DNA of 64,000 nucleotides, taken from positions 7,192,001-7,256,000 of the forward strand of contig BSYQ01000003.1 of the NCBI GenBank assembly GCA_030272585.1, read 5' to 3'. The stretch comes from Bryopsis sp. KO-2023. Its lineage: Eukaryota > Chlorophyta > Ulvophyceae > Bryopsidales > Bryopsidaceae. This document shows positions 24,047 to 34,290 of this stretch, piece by piece (positions within the stretch are counted from its first letter, which is position 1; the number at the start of each line of letters is the position of its first letter). The notes beneath the pieces were generated by a model. The model worked only from the letters and a program-made list of their open reading frames with translations. It did no database searches and was not told the origin of the DNA. The position numbers and the translations under genes are program-made.

Positions 24047-27000
24047 ATGGGGTCGATGGCAGCATTCAGAAACGCCATAGCTCTCTATTCTCCCGGAGCT
24101 GCAGCCTGGAGGAGATGGCCCCTACGAGTACCGATAATCAATATCCGCTGTGAAAGCGTCGGGAAAGCGTCCGTGTTTACTGGGCCATTCGTATCAAGCC
24201 AACCCCACGCTAAAAGACGACTCCATTGTGGACGCATCGCGTGCGCGTCAAGCTCGGTGGAAACTGCTGTCGCACCTCCACAGCCGAAAAGAATTCGGCA
24301 AGCTCTGGACTTCACTTGTCTTGCAGCCAGCGTGAGCGCGCTGAAAACGTGGGTGCCCTCCAGAGTGGACGAGGTGGGAGGCTAGATTACGAAAGGTGAA
24401 ACTTTCGACCGATTGAAGCAAAGCATCCATGTGGATCGGTGGGACTCCAAAAATGCACCCAGAGTTGCAATTGATCCCAAAAATGCATCTCCTGATACAT
24501 TCATGTTATCAAACCTCTGACTGGACAAGCATCTGATAAATTTTTGAGGGTGGAAAAACAAATGTTGAAAGCTGGAGAGGGATCTTGATCCATTTCTTTC
24601 CCCCCAATCAGTTTTGGGTTGGCTCCAGAATCCCGGTTCCCAATTCCTGAAAGCCTGCTCAAACAATTCCTGTCCGTTCAGGTTGTCCAATGGAGCCATT
24701 CTTGTGTGGCCCTTCGACTGACCATTCCAGATTCGCAAGGCTGGTTACATTTTTCCTGGGATCCTTTGGGGGCAAGAGTTTGTATCGGAAAAGCTCCGGA
24801 GAGAGGCAAAATTTCCGAAGCTTTTTCGTTTGGGGAGCGATTGCATGCAAATCTGCGCGGCTTGATCTTGATGGACGTTGATTTGCCGGCGTCCTTCGAA
24901 AGGGTTGTGCAGTTCAAATTTGGAAAGAGGCTGGGAGGGGAGTTGGAGTACTCGCTGTGGTGCGAAGTTATGGGAAAGTACGATATCGTATCTGTTAACA
25001 TGACTAATAATAAATTAATAAATTAATTAAAAATTATTATTAATAATAATACTGGAGAAAGAACATGAGGGTGGAGCACAAAGATCTCTGAGCGTTGCTT
25101 CGTACATATCCTGCATAATTTTCCCTCAAGGTTGAGAAAGCATTCCCTATACCATTTCTAAGGATGGATGGAATAAAAATGACAATTAGATTGAATCATA
25201 CCTCTCAAGCCGGTTCTACAAAACAAATATATATTTCTTCCGTTCAGTCAGTCATTCATCCAGTTTTTAATGTATGTCAAAAAAATCAAGGCTGAGATAT
25301 TTTTCTGACGAAGTTGTTTTTCTTTCTTTCTGTGTTGTTTTTGTTTGTCTTTCCCTCGACGCCACAGATATAGTAACCTGCTGCTAGTAGATTCCTCAAG
25401 TACGATTTTGCTCTGCGCACGCCAGGTGGGCTCCAAGCTTTCGTCCCTCCGTTTGCTCCAAGACGGAGGGCAATATGTTTTGCCTCCCGAACAAAACGGT
25501 CTATCCCCAAATGCATACAACCGTTTGGAGCAGTGGGTGGATGTCGTAAAACAGACGTCACAAATGATGATGGAGTCTGCGAAAACCCCGAAAACAGGCA
25601 AGAAAGCAAAACAACGTCAACCTCAAAAATAACAGTGGGAGTCAACAGCTTGTAAAGGAGGGGATTAATCAATTAAAATACATATCTAGAAAAATTAAAT
25701 AGTATGGAAATGGAAACAATATAGATGTGGCAGCTGATTGTCGGTTTTGCTCGCTATTTTTAGCATGGTTGTGTTTTTCCACAGATATGCCCGTTGCCTC
25801 CGCTATCGTTCGAAGCTTTCAAGGGGTCAGCCCTTATTTGGCTAACGAACTGCTGGAAAAATGCAACATTCAACAAAACACGCTAATTAGTGAAATGGAG
25901 CCCGAAAAATGGCAACTGGTTTTTGATCAGTTTTCTAATTGGCTGACAGCAATCGACTCTGGAAATTTCACGGCATCGTTATGCTCAGCAACTGGAAGGT
26001 ATGCAATGACGTTTAAATCCAATTCCAACAAAATCAACTCTTAGGAAATACTTTTTAAAGGCAGGAAATGCCATTATAAGTCGTCGGCTTGATTGGTATT
26101 TACAGCAGACGTGCTGCTGGATGTGTTTCCACACAGGTACTCTGTTTTGGGGAGCTTTGATCAGCCGTTTGATGGGGTGCATCATCTTTTGGACGAATAT
26201 TATGGGAGCATTGGAGAGGGGGACGAGTTTTCCAGGCTGCATCAGCAGCTGAGGTCTTGCGTGAATCAAAACCTTAAGAAACTCCAAAAGAAAGTTAATC
26301 AATTGGAGAAGGCAGTGGTGGAGTCCGAGAAAGCTGCTCAAACTCAGAAGCAAGCGGACTTGATCATGGCAAATGTGCACAAGTGAGTTATATTCACAGT
26401 GGGTGGATTTTTTCCGGTAGATTAATTATCGATTCAAAGAACGAGTGGGATGAAAAATTATGGTACAATAACCGTTGCTTCTTGTTTTTCTCCAATCTGC
26501 TGCTTAAAATAGCACATTTCACAAACCCATTTTCGTTTGCTTTCGTTCGAAAATGGCTGGAAAAAAGACCTCCGTTTTGATGAAATTTTTGAATGATATT
26601 GTCAAGGTGGGAACGAGGTGCAACAGAAATGGAAGTGGAAGATTGGGAAACGGGGGCGTCGATTAAAATCAAACTGGATCCCTTGAAGACGGCTGTGGAA
26701 GTTGCCCAGGGGCTGTACAAGAAAGGAAAGAAACAGAAAAGAGGTGTAAATGCGGTGGCGCCATTGTTGGATTTGTCCAAAGGTGAATTAACTTATTTTC
26801 AAGAAGTCGAGGAGTCTCTGAATCAACTGCAGAAACTGGATGATGGGGATGATATGAAAGCTATTGAAGAAATCAAGGTGGGTTGATGGAGGGAGATATT
26901 CTGGGGATTATCTGCTTGTGGAGTTTTTTTTTTCAAAACGAAAACTGGCTGGGGAGTTGGGGGGCAGTGTTGAAGCAGCATCTTGAACGGATGAGCAATG

Positions 27001-27804
27001 TGTGGATTTTCAATTTTCTATATTTTCAATTTTTGTTTTGTTTTTTTTCAAGGACGAATTAATATCACTCAAATACATGAAGCCGCCTCCAGAGTACTCA
27101 TTGGCGTCGAAAGCTGCATCTAAAGCCAAAAAGGCGAAACAACGGCAAAAACAAAAGCCTGGAGGAAATTCCAATGGGGACGGATCTTCCGAAGGTTTTC
27201 GTGCATGCGTTTCCCCCAATGGATTCAGGGTGCTGGTCGGTCGAAACAGCCGTCAGAATGACCAGCTTTCCAAGGAGGTGGCGAAAAACGACGATTTGTG
27301 GTTTCATGCGAGGGGTGTGCCTGGGTCCCATGTCGTTTTGAAATTGGACGGGAAAGGAGAAGCCCCCAGCAAAGAGGATGTGCAGTTTGCTGCAGAAGTT
27401 GCTGCTTGGTTTTCAAAGGTACCTTTTCAGGAAGTCGAAAGGGGCGAGGGCTCCAGAATTTTTGCTCCACCATTTTTTCCTTTTTTTTTTTTCTTTTTTT
27501 TTAATTGGGGTTTTTGGGGGAAGGAAAGCCAAGTGCATTGGACCAGTTGAACCTTGATTCTGCAAGATCCTTTCTTATGTGTTGCTTTTTTCTTGATTTC
27601 ATGAACGAACCAGATGATATTTTTTTCCTCGTTTTTTGGCTTTTCTTTTCGTGAATGCTGCAGGCAAAGGACGCTGGGAAAGTGGGTGTGATAAAGGCAT
27701 TTGGTAAAGATGTTATCAAGCCTAAGGGGGCTAAACCTGGGCTGGTCCTTGTCTCCAAGGAGGAAGTGGTGCTGGTCAAACCCAGAAACAACACCGCGCA
27801 ATAG
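24047..27804 (+). CDS. Plastid-targeted RqcH/NEMF-type ribosome quality-control factor
   Basis: RqcH (bacteria) and NEMF/Rqc2 (eukaryotes) bind tRNA-obstructed large ribosomal subunits and add C-terminal tails to stalled nascent chains. Eight exons join in phase: 24047-24373, 24682-24977, 25368-25615, 25785-25998, 26137-26382, 26607-26877, 27053-27418, 27664-27804; 702 residues. The first exon encodes an Arg/Ser/Ala-rich transit peptide. The NFACT-N domain then starts with TWVPSRVDEVVQWSHSCVAL, and MGKYSNLLLVD, VLPPEQN and SFQGVSPYLANEL follow. A coiled-coil region has LKKLQKKVNQLEKAV. The C-terminal NFACT-R domain shows DDLWFHARGVPGSHVVLKL, its defining motif. There is no NEMF C-terminal extension, so the architecture is the short bacterial type. 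Targeting is predicted from composition only. The donor of exon 3 is the weakest junction. Confidence 0.88.
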
Positions 27805-29123
27805 ATTCTGGGTCCCAAACTGAGTTGTTCTTGGGGATTGGTCGGTTGAATTTTGGGAAGCATTGATTCAATCAGTTTCCATCAGAGTCCAACTTGAAGA
27901 GTTTTTGTTGTCGCTTGTCCCCAATCAGTCAGCTCTGGTGACAATACATAAAGTGAGGCCCTGCCCAGTTCTCCTGAAATGTGTGAAAGGACGAGGTGGC
28001 TGACTGACTGACGAGAGAGAATGAGGAAAACTGACGTAAGAGTGATGATTGGGACTGAGGGCAGTTTAGGAGAAAGTGTGATGTGGGACGGGAATGAGTT
28101 GATGGTTAGGTGACGAAGTTAGAGGGAGAGAGAGAGGCAGCGTGTTCAGCTCATGATATCATCCAGCGATGTGAATCGATGTTAGAGACTTTGTAAGTCT
28201 TTTCTCGTGTGTCCCATCCCGTGTGTCTCAGAAATATCCCGAACAAGACATGTTTCAGAATTCTTTAGTTCCAATGATGGAACTTTCATGGCCGAAAGGT
28301 GTGGGCAATTCCAAGCCCAACCCTCGAAGATCAGAACCACCAAAAGACATCGAAAAAGAAGGTACAAGCCACAGGCTGAAAATTTTTGTGAAGGATTGTG
28401 GGGGGTGCAGGAGGGGTCTTGAGTTGTGAGGGAAGATTTTCCATATTAACTGGACTTGGATTTTTTAAAAGATGATCCGAAAATGTGTTGGAACTGTGAT
28501 GGCCTTTTCCAGTGGTCTAATACTTATAACAAAAGTCTTGTGGTTCCAATTTTGGCCCATTTTCGGCCCATGTTTCCCTGAATCCATTTTTGCTGGTGTG
28601 AATATTAGGACAGACACCAGGATCATTGTTTCAAACATACAATGCATCTATTTTGGGCTAAAGGATGTTAGCCCAAAATAAGATTTAAAATAAGATCTTT
28701 CATAACTGACAACTGCCTAACAGCTCCACTGACGACAGGACATGTTCTGGTCATCTCTCGTGATTACAACACCAGAAAGAAATGGACGAATCTCTCCATG
28801 TCGAACTTGGAAATTTTTCTTGTTGTTTTTGTGGATGAGCGTAGTGCTGGGAAAAGGTTGGTCTAATTCGATAAGGAAACAACGCACTGAACGAAAGCAG
28901 CACTGGGGAATATGTGAATAGCTCTGTGGAAGATCGATTTTACAACATGAAACTCTACTGAGGTGCGACCCATCCACCTATGTCCCAACTAATTGCTCCT
29001 ATCTACCCAGCACTGCAACAGACTACTACTCCCAACACCCAATATCAAAATGTGCCCAACCTCCAAGGCTCATCCTACCCAACAAAAATTTTCGAAGCTC
29101 ATTGTGTTTCTCCCACGCTTCGG
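27805..29123. other. Convergent intergenic spacer with a hairpin
   Basis: About 1.3 kb with no convincing exon. It contains a perfect inverted repeat (28649-28680) and otherwise unremarkable AT-rich sequence. Confidence 0.5.
28649..28680. repeat. Perfect 13-bp inverted repeat (hairpin)
   Basis: The arms are TATTTTGGGCTAA and its exact complement TTAGCCCAAAATA, separated by a six-base loop. It lies about 850 bases after the RqcH stop codon, so it is probably beyond that gene's 3' UTR. Confidence 0.85.
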
Positions 29124-30492
29124 CTACGCTCTTGGCACACTGGCACTTGTCTGCTGCTGAGCTTCTATTTTTTTCTGTATTCTTTCGAAAAGGTACTGAA
29201 AGCTGTCGGCACAGGAAATGGTTTTCGTTCCATCCATGACCATCCTCCAATGCACTAAAATTTCATAGGCTCGCTGCAAGGCATGCTGTGCCATTCCCAG
29301 AGCAGGCGCAGTCCCTTGGAATTGCAGAACTCGAGCCAGAAACAGATAGGCTTCGCCAACCTAGACCAAAAAGCCCCAAATGATCCTGCATGTGGTTAGA
29401 ATTTGTTCACATTGATCAACCCAGTACACTGGTGGGAGGTCCAAGAACTAAAAAAAAAGAGGTAGAATGCTGAAAAAAACGTTGAATTGAATATGTATCT
29501 GTAATGATGGCAGCCCCTTCGTCTGAATGTGAAAGGAATAACCACCACTATTTTTCACCACCACCATGTTCGGAGCCATCAACTTGACTGGGTTCTTTGA
29601 ATTCATAATAAGACTGTTGCAATTTTTCTTCTTTTTCTTGGGAAATCTTGGTGGTAGTTCAGTAGAAACAAAAATAGACAGAAACGACCATACCTGCAGG
29701 TTGTCGGGGCCCAGCTCCTGTTCAAGGGTCGCTACGTTTCTGATCATGCCTTCCCATTCCTTCGGAGTAATTGTAGGAGATGAGGAAGACAGTGGCAACA
29801 AGCTGATGGGTTCAATTCTCGATGTTGTTGCCACGTCAGACCCCAGCACACCTTGCATCGGGGCTGGTATTGCCCCGCTGAACCCAACTGCAGGAGGTGG
29901 TCCCGCTTCCTCTACCAAGCCTACAGATGTGTGTTGGGGGGGAGGGGGGGTAGGAGCAGAGTTAATCACATACCTTTCCCGTGAATATTGGATAAGTACC
30001 CAAGACTTTTTGAAGGCTCTGCCTTCCCTATCACTACATTTTTTTGCACTTTTTTTTGTAAGTGTTGATGCACTCTTACTACACGGAAGCAAAAAGTGTA
30101 CTAAACACTACAATGAGGGTCGACTGCACTACCATTTTCTTTGGTTCTCTCAAAGCACATTGACGAAATCCGATTTTCACAGAGCTCCAGGACAAGTTTT
30201 TATTTTTTAATCAGCTCGCTCTTGGCAGCCTTCCATAAATCTAGAAAAGTTGGGTTTGGGTTCAAATACACATCCACCCACCTTGCATTGCGTCTCCAGC
30301 TTCCTCTCTTTTTACCCTTTCGTCTTGCTGTGGAGCATTGGGACTCGAAACTGGCACCCCACCTTCCCCCAGCTCAGCACTGCTTTCCACAGCCCTGGCC
30401 ACATCATTTTCCACCATGGGGGCAGACGTCTGGGTGTTGAATGCCTCCGGAGACACCATCGGTAACTTGTCCAGTTCGATGGTGTCTGTCAT
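29124..30492 (-). CDS. Unrecognised helical protein
   Basis: Three exons (30282-30492, 29694-29920, 29124-29360) join in phase to 224 residues. The N-terminal half is disordered, acidic and Pro/Ser/Val-rich (starting MTDTIELDKLPMVSPEAF). The C-terminal half is helical: WEGMIRNVATLEQELGPDNL, VGEAYLFLARVLQF, ALGMAQHALQRAYEILVHWR and a final FQYLFERIQKKIEAQQQ. The spacing of these helices resembles tetratricopeptide-type hairpins, but I cannot name a family. The start is the first ATG after an acceptor at 30493-30495, so an upstream coding exon is possible. It is transcribed divergently from the exchanger gene across about 900 bases. Confidence 0.6.
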
Positions 30493-31398
30493 TCTACAGC
30501 CACCCCCCCAAAAAAAATAAAATAAAAAAATCAATTCGGAGGAGATTCTCGGAAGGCAGGTTTTCCTCAAACATTTTTCTTCTAGAATGTGATTTTCTTC
30601 TGGACCTTCTAGAAATCCAACACCAATATATAGTTTTTTTTCCATCCTTTGGCAGTCATAGCTCTTGTGGCCATTGTTGCAATCTAGACTCCCCATCCTC
30701 TCTCGATAAAGATAGACCTCGAATGAGTTACAGCCAGGAAAAAGGACGTCCAAGCCCCTCAAACTTTTGCATTACAGTGGAGGTGTGACGCGTCAAAACC
30801 TTGCGCTCTTGTCAAATCCATTATATCCGCTATTTTCGCCCCGCCTCCCTCGAAACAGCAACGAATCCCGCGACCGCAGCGGAAATGCTCAAGAACAGCA
30901 AAGTCGTCTAAACGCCATTCGAGGAAAGCTTGAGGTTTACGCGGACATACCAACGTGCCAAGATTTTCCACGCCGACACCGCGCAATACTGCGTGTTCGT
31001 TTCGATTCAGGCTGCGCTGGCTCAAAACGGCGTGCGGGTTTCAGTGTAACGCCTCGCGCGGAGGGCTGGGGCAGAAGAGGCGGGATTGCGTATCAAAAAC
31101 TTGAGTAACATTTGTGTACAGCCCATCATTTCCGCACCTTCGTAATTTGCGGGACCTCGACTGTGGCCAGAATTAGCTCTGTGCTTCCAAGGCAGGCGCT
31201 CTCGGAAAAACAGGGGATGCAGATGTGGTGAATAAAGATACCACGAAAAGTGTGAATATGTTTGCGGCTGGGGGTTACAGGGAAATCTAATCTCCTGTAC
31301 GTTCAACAAACTGGAAATACGTCACATCACGTCACGTCACCTCCAGTCACTCTTGGGATTCGCTTTCGCTCGAGGAAAATCGCATTTGGGGGTCAAAC
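30493..31398. promoter_or_regulatory. Divergent intergenic region with CGTCA cluster
   Basis: This lies between two divergent genes. It starts with a C-tract/A-tract junction (30505-30518) and, near 31319-31350, has closely spaced copies of GTCAC, three of them within CGTCA. Open stretches in between match nothing I recognise. Confidence 0.4.
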
Positions 31399-33513
31399 AT
31401 GACTAATCTCGTCGTTTTGGGTGTTTTGTGTAGGGGAATGGGGGTTGGCGAACCAGACACTGCTGGGCACATGATTCTGCTGAAAGTCGTCGCTCTGCTC
31501 GCGATAGCACCTATAGCGTTTGCGCAGCTGCAAGAATCCGAACTCTCTCCACCGACAAGCGAGGTTTGCGAAGACGTCCGTCTGGTTGAATCATCCGCGC
31601 GTTGCGAATTCGTCAGGAGGAACTGCGTTGATGAGAGTCGGGAGGCGTCGGTGTCCATCGCCTGGTTGGAGACCTATTACTGCGATGTGGCGGGGAAGCT
31701 CCACACGCAGCTCTTCTTCTGGGCGTCGGTCCTGTTGTTGGTTGTAATTCTCTTTTTGCTACTGGGGGACACCGCGGAAAAGTTTTTCAGCCCGACATTG
31801 ACTCAGATTTCGATGGAGGTGCCAAAAATGCGGCCTCGTTTCTCTGGTGTCACGTTGCTGGCTTTCGCCAATGGGGCCCCAGACCTTTCAGCAACCATCA
31901 ACGCAATCAAGACGTGCAAATTCGATATGTCTCTGGGGGCACTCACTGGAGCTGGGATGTTCGTGAACTGCTTTGTGGCTGGCTTCATCATATTGGTTTC
32001 TGGTGGAGCCAAGTGCCGAGGGGCAACCATCAGAGATGTGGGGGCCTACATGATCACCATCCTGGGATTGCTGATCGCATTGGCGTTCCAAAACGTGGGG
32101 CTGGTGTATGTGATTTTCTCCTTCTTGGTGTACGTTGGGTTTGTTGTGATGGTGTTCGGTGCTGACGAATGGCATGAGAAAGGAAGGCCTGATTTTTGGT
32201 CGAAACCCATCCAAAGAATATCGCGCAGCATGCGGAAGAACCACGAGGGTGGGTTCGGCCCAGATGCTGCCCCGGTGTGGGCAACTTACGAGGATGACTT
32301 GAATGATCCTGGAATGGAGCTGTCTGGGTTTCGATTCGGGGGGGACCATTTGGACGATGCCCTTTTGCCGCATTCTCCGAGGATGCCAACCATTTGGGCC
32401 AGCATTTCTTCGCCCAGTCGATACAGAGAGCAAGCTTTGGCGGAGCTGGCTGAATCTGATGAAATGTATGGGGATCAATTGGAGCCCCTGGACGAAATCG
32501 ATGAACACAATGAAATGCAGCAGGATGACGATTTGAGTTCCAGGAGTTACGGGTCGCCCAGGAGAACCCCCGCACAAATGGTGCCATTAGAAACGGAGTT
32601 TGCTGAGGCAGACTCCAACCAAGGTGGCCCCTTGGGAAAATTGGTTGCGAAGTATCCGTGGGTGGTGCCGTTGTGGGGGGATATGTTGATGGAAGAATGG
32701 GGGGAAATGAGCCTGGTTCTCAAGGTTCTCCTCGTGATGAGACTTCCCTTTGTGGTTCTGCAAAGGGCTACGATTCCGATGACGAGTGCTGAGCATTACA
32801 ACCGGAACTGGCTGGTGATCTCCACTGGGTTGTCGCCCCTGTTCGCCTTGTACTACTTCGACATATTCTCCATGCAAAGCCTGTTGGTGGCGCTGCTGGT
32901 GGGACCGATTTTTTCGTTCATCGTGGGGTATCTCACTAAGAAAGATCCCAACCCTCCTCGATGGAGTCTCGGCACATCTTGGCCAATCGGGGCTGCTACG
33001 GTGGCTCTGTATGGGCTGCTCATGGGGGCGTTTTGGATTGATGTGATCGCTGGTGAACTCGTCGATTTGCTTCATTGTATTGGGGTGGTTCTTGGGATTC
33101 CCGGTGCCATTCTGGGTTTGACTGTGTTAGCATGGGGCAATTCTGTGGGTGATTTCTTCACGAACAAATCGGTAGCCAAGGCAGGCAAGGGCAACATGGC
33201 ACTCACAGCTTGCTATGCCGGCCCCGTTTTCAACATGCTGCTGGGTTTGGCCATCGGATTGCTGGCGTTCTTCATTTCCAACCACAGAAATCACGCGTCG
33301 ATCCGAGCTAATCCTCAAGTCGTGCTGGGATGTGTTTTTCTGTTGCTTCATGGGGGTGCCGTGATAGGGGTGGGTTTGGCAAAAGGGTTGAGATTACCCA
33401 GGAGATTCGGCTACTTTTCCATTGGACTCTATGTGGTGTATGTAGCATTCGCAGTGGGGATGAACTTATTGTTCGACATATCGAGGCATGACTATTCGGA
33501 CCAATGTGGTTGA
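31399..33513 (+). CDS. Cation/calcium exchanger, CCX/NCLX (SLC8B1-like) type
   Basis: An intronless gene for 704 residues, moving calcium or other cations against sodium, protons or potassium across a membrane. An N-terminal hydrophobic signal (about residues 28-43) ends near FAQ. A lumenal Cys-containing segment follows, then two clusters of transmembrane helices separated by a long acidic cytosolic loop (about residues 265-430, with EDDLNDPGMEL and DEIDEHNEMQQDDD). The two alpha repeats are clear: FANGAPDLSATINAI in the first and LAWGNSVGDFFTNKSVAKAG in the second. These carry the GNGAPD-like and GNSxGD-like ion-binding motifs of the CCX branch; the first reads A-N-G-A-P-D. Plant CCX proteins act at vacuole, ER or plasma membrane, and animal NCLX in mitochondria. 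The location here is not determined by the sequence. An alternative start is the ATG 39 bases downstream. Confidence 0.87.
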   Translation: MTNLVVLGVLCRGMGVGEPDTAGHMILLKVVALLAIAPIAFAQLQESELSPPTSEVCEDVRLVESSARCEFVRRNCVDESREASVSIAWLETYYCDVAGKLHTQLFFWASVLLLVVILFLLLGDTAEKFFSPTLTQISMEVPKMRPRFSGVTLLAFANGAPDLSATINAIKTCKFDMSLGALTGAGMFVNCFVAGFIILVSGGAKCRGATIRDVGAYMITILGLLIALAFQNVGLVYVIFSFLVYVGFVVMVFGADEWHEKGRPDFWSKPIQRISRSMRKNHEGGFGPDAAPVWATYEDDLNDPGMELSGFRFGGDHLDDALLPHSPRMPTIWASISSPSRYREQALAELAESDEMYGDQLEPLDEIDEHNEMQQDDDLSSRSYGSPRRTPAQMVPLETEFAEADSNQGGPLGKLVAKYPWVVPLWGDMLMEEWGEMSLVLKVLLVMRLPFVVLQRATIPMTSAEHYNRNWLVISTGLSPLFALYYFDIFSMQSLLVALLVGPIFSFIVGYLTKKDPNPPRWSLGTSWPIGAATVALYGLLMGAFWIDVIAGELVDLLHCIGVVLGIPGAILGLTVLAWGNSVGDFFTNKSVAKAGKGNMALTACYAGPVFNMLLGLAIGLLAFFISNHRNHASIRANPQVVLGCVFLLLHGGAVIGVGLAKGLRLPRRFGYFSIGLYVVYVAFAVGMNLLFDISRHDYSDQCG

Positions 33514-34290
33514 AGTGAGGGTTTCTGTATCTTTCTCTAGCTACTTCATTTTTGGCTCTTTTTTTTTTTCTTTCCACAGCTTTACTATGGGTGCGCACTG
33601 GCAAGCAAGAATATAGCTGGTGCGGTCATCAGCCTGTCGCCAAAACAATGCCAAGTTAACAGTACAATATTGAGATGTTAGTTCTTTTTGCGAGGGGATT
33701 TTTGATATGATTTCATCATGGTTGGGAAAATGAATCAGGTACTTGTGCAGTTTCTTTGCGTCCTGTTTTTCTTTTGGATGTTATCGAGTGGTTTGGTGAG
33801 TTTGCCCATCGATGGTGTTCTGTAGTGTTTTTCTTGTTGTAAGGCAGCCAGTTTTCAAACTATGAAATGTGGAGTGAAGTTACCAAATGCCTCCTGCAGG
33901 GAGCGAAAATTCCCAGATTTGAGTGAAAACAGTGAGCAAGATTGCTCAAGAATGCATCCCACCCTGCAAAAAGATTGGAATGAAGACAGAGAAAGAGGGG
34001 GGAGCTTGGTGACGATCCTGGCAGGCCAAATCAATCTTTCTGAGCAAAAATGTCAGACTCGAGGGAGCGAATGTCGTTGTGGCATTGGTTGTCGCCTGCC
34101 TGGCGCGCTGATATGGCGTGTTCACTCCAGAAAGCGAGCTGTTTCTTTCGGAGCGATTTACAGCACGCGCAGACTGGCTGTTTCGGCACGGGAAGTGTTG
34201 ATGCACAGATCGATCGAGGTTCGATCGAAACCAAGCAATTTGTCGAGTGTCCAACGGAGTTTCGCGAGAATCTCGACGAACTGACGGTTA
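33514..34290. other. Intergenic spacer
   Basis: This holds the exchanger's 3' end and the promoter of the kinase-like gene. No supported gene was seen. Sequence from about 34030 is CpG-richer, consistent with a promoter and 5' leader. Confidence 0.45.

Noticed and set aside
31022..31309. Minus-strand open stretch upstream of the exchanger
   Set aside because: Starts inside the divergent promoter, is Arg/Pro/His-rich without pattern, and has no in-phase neighbours.
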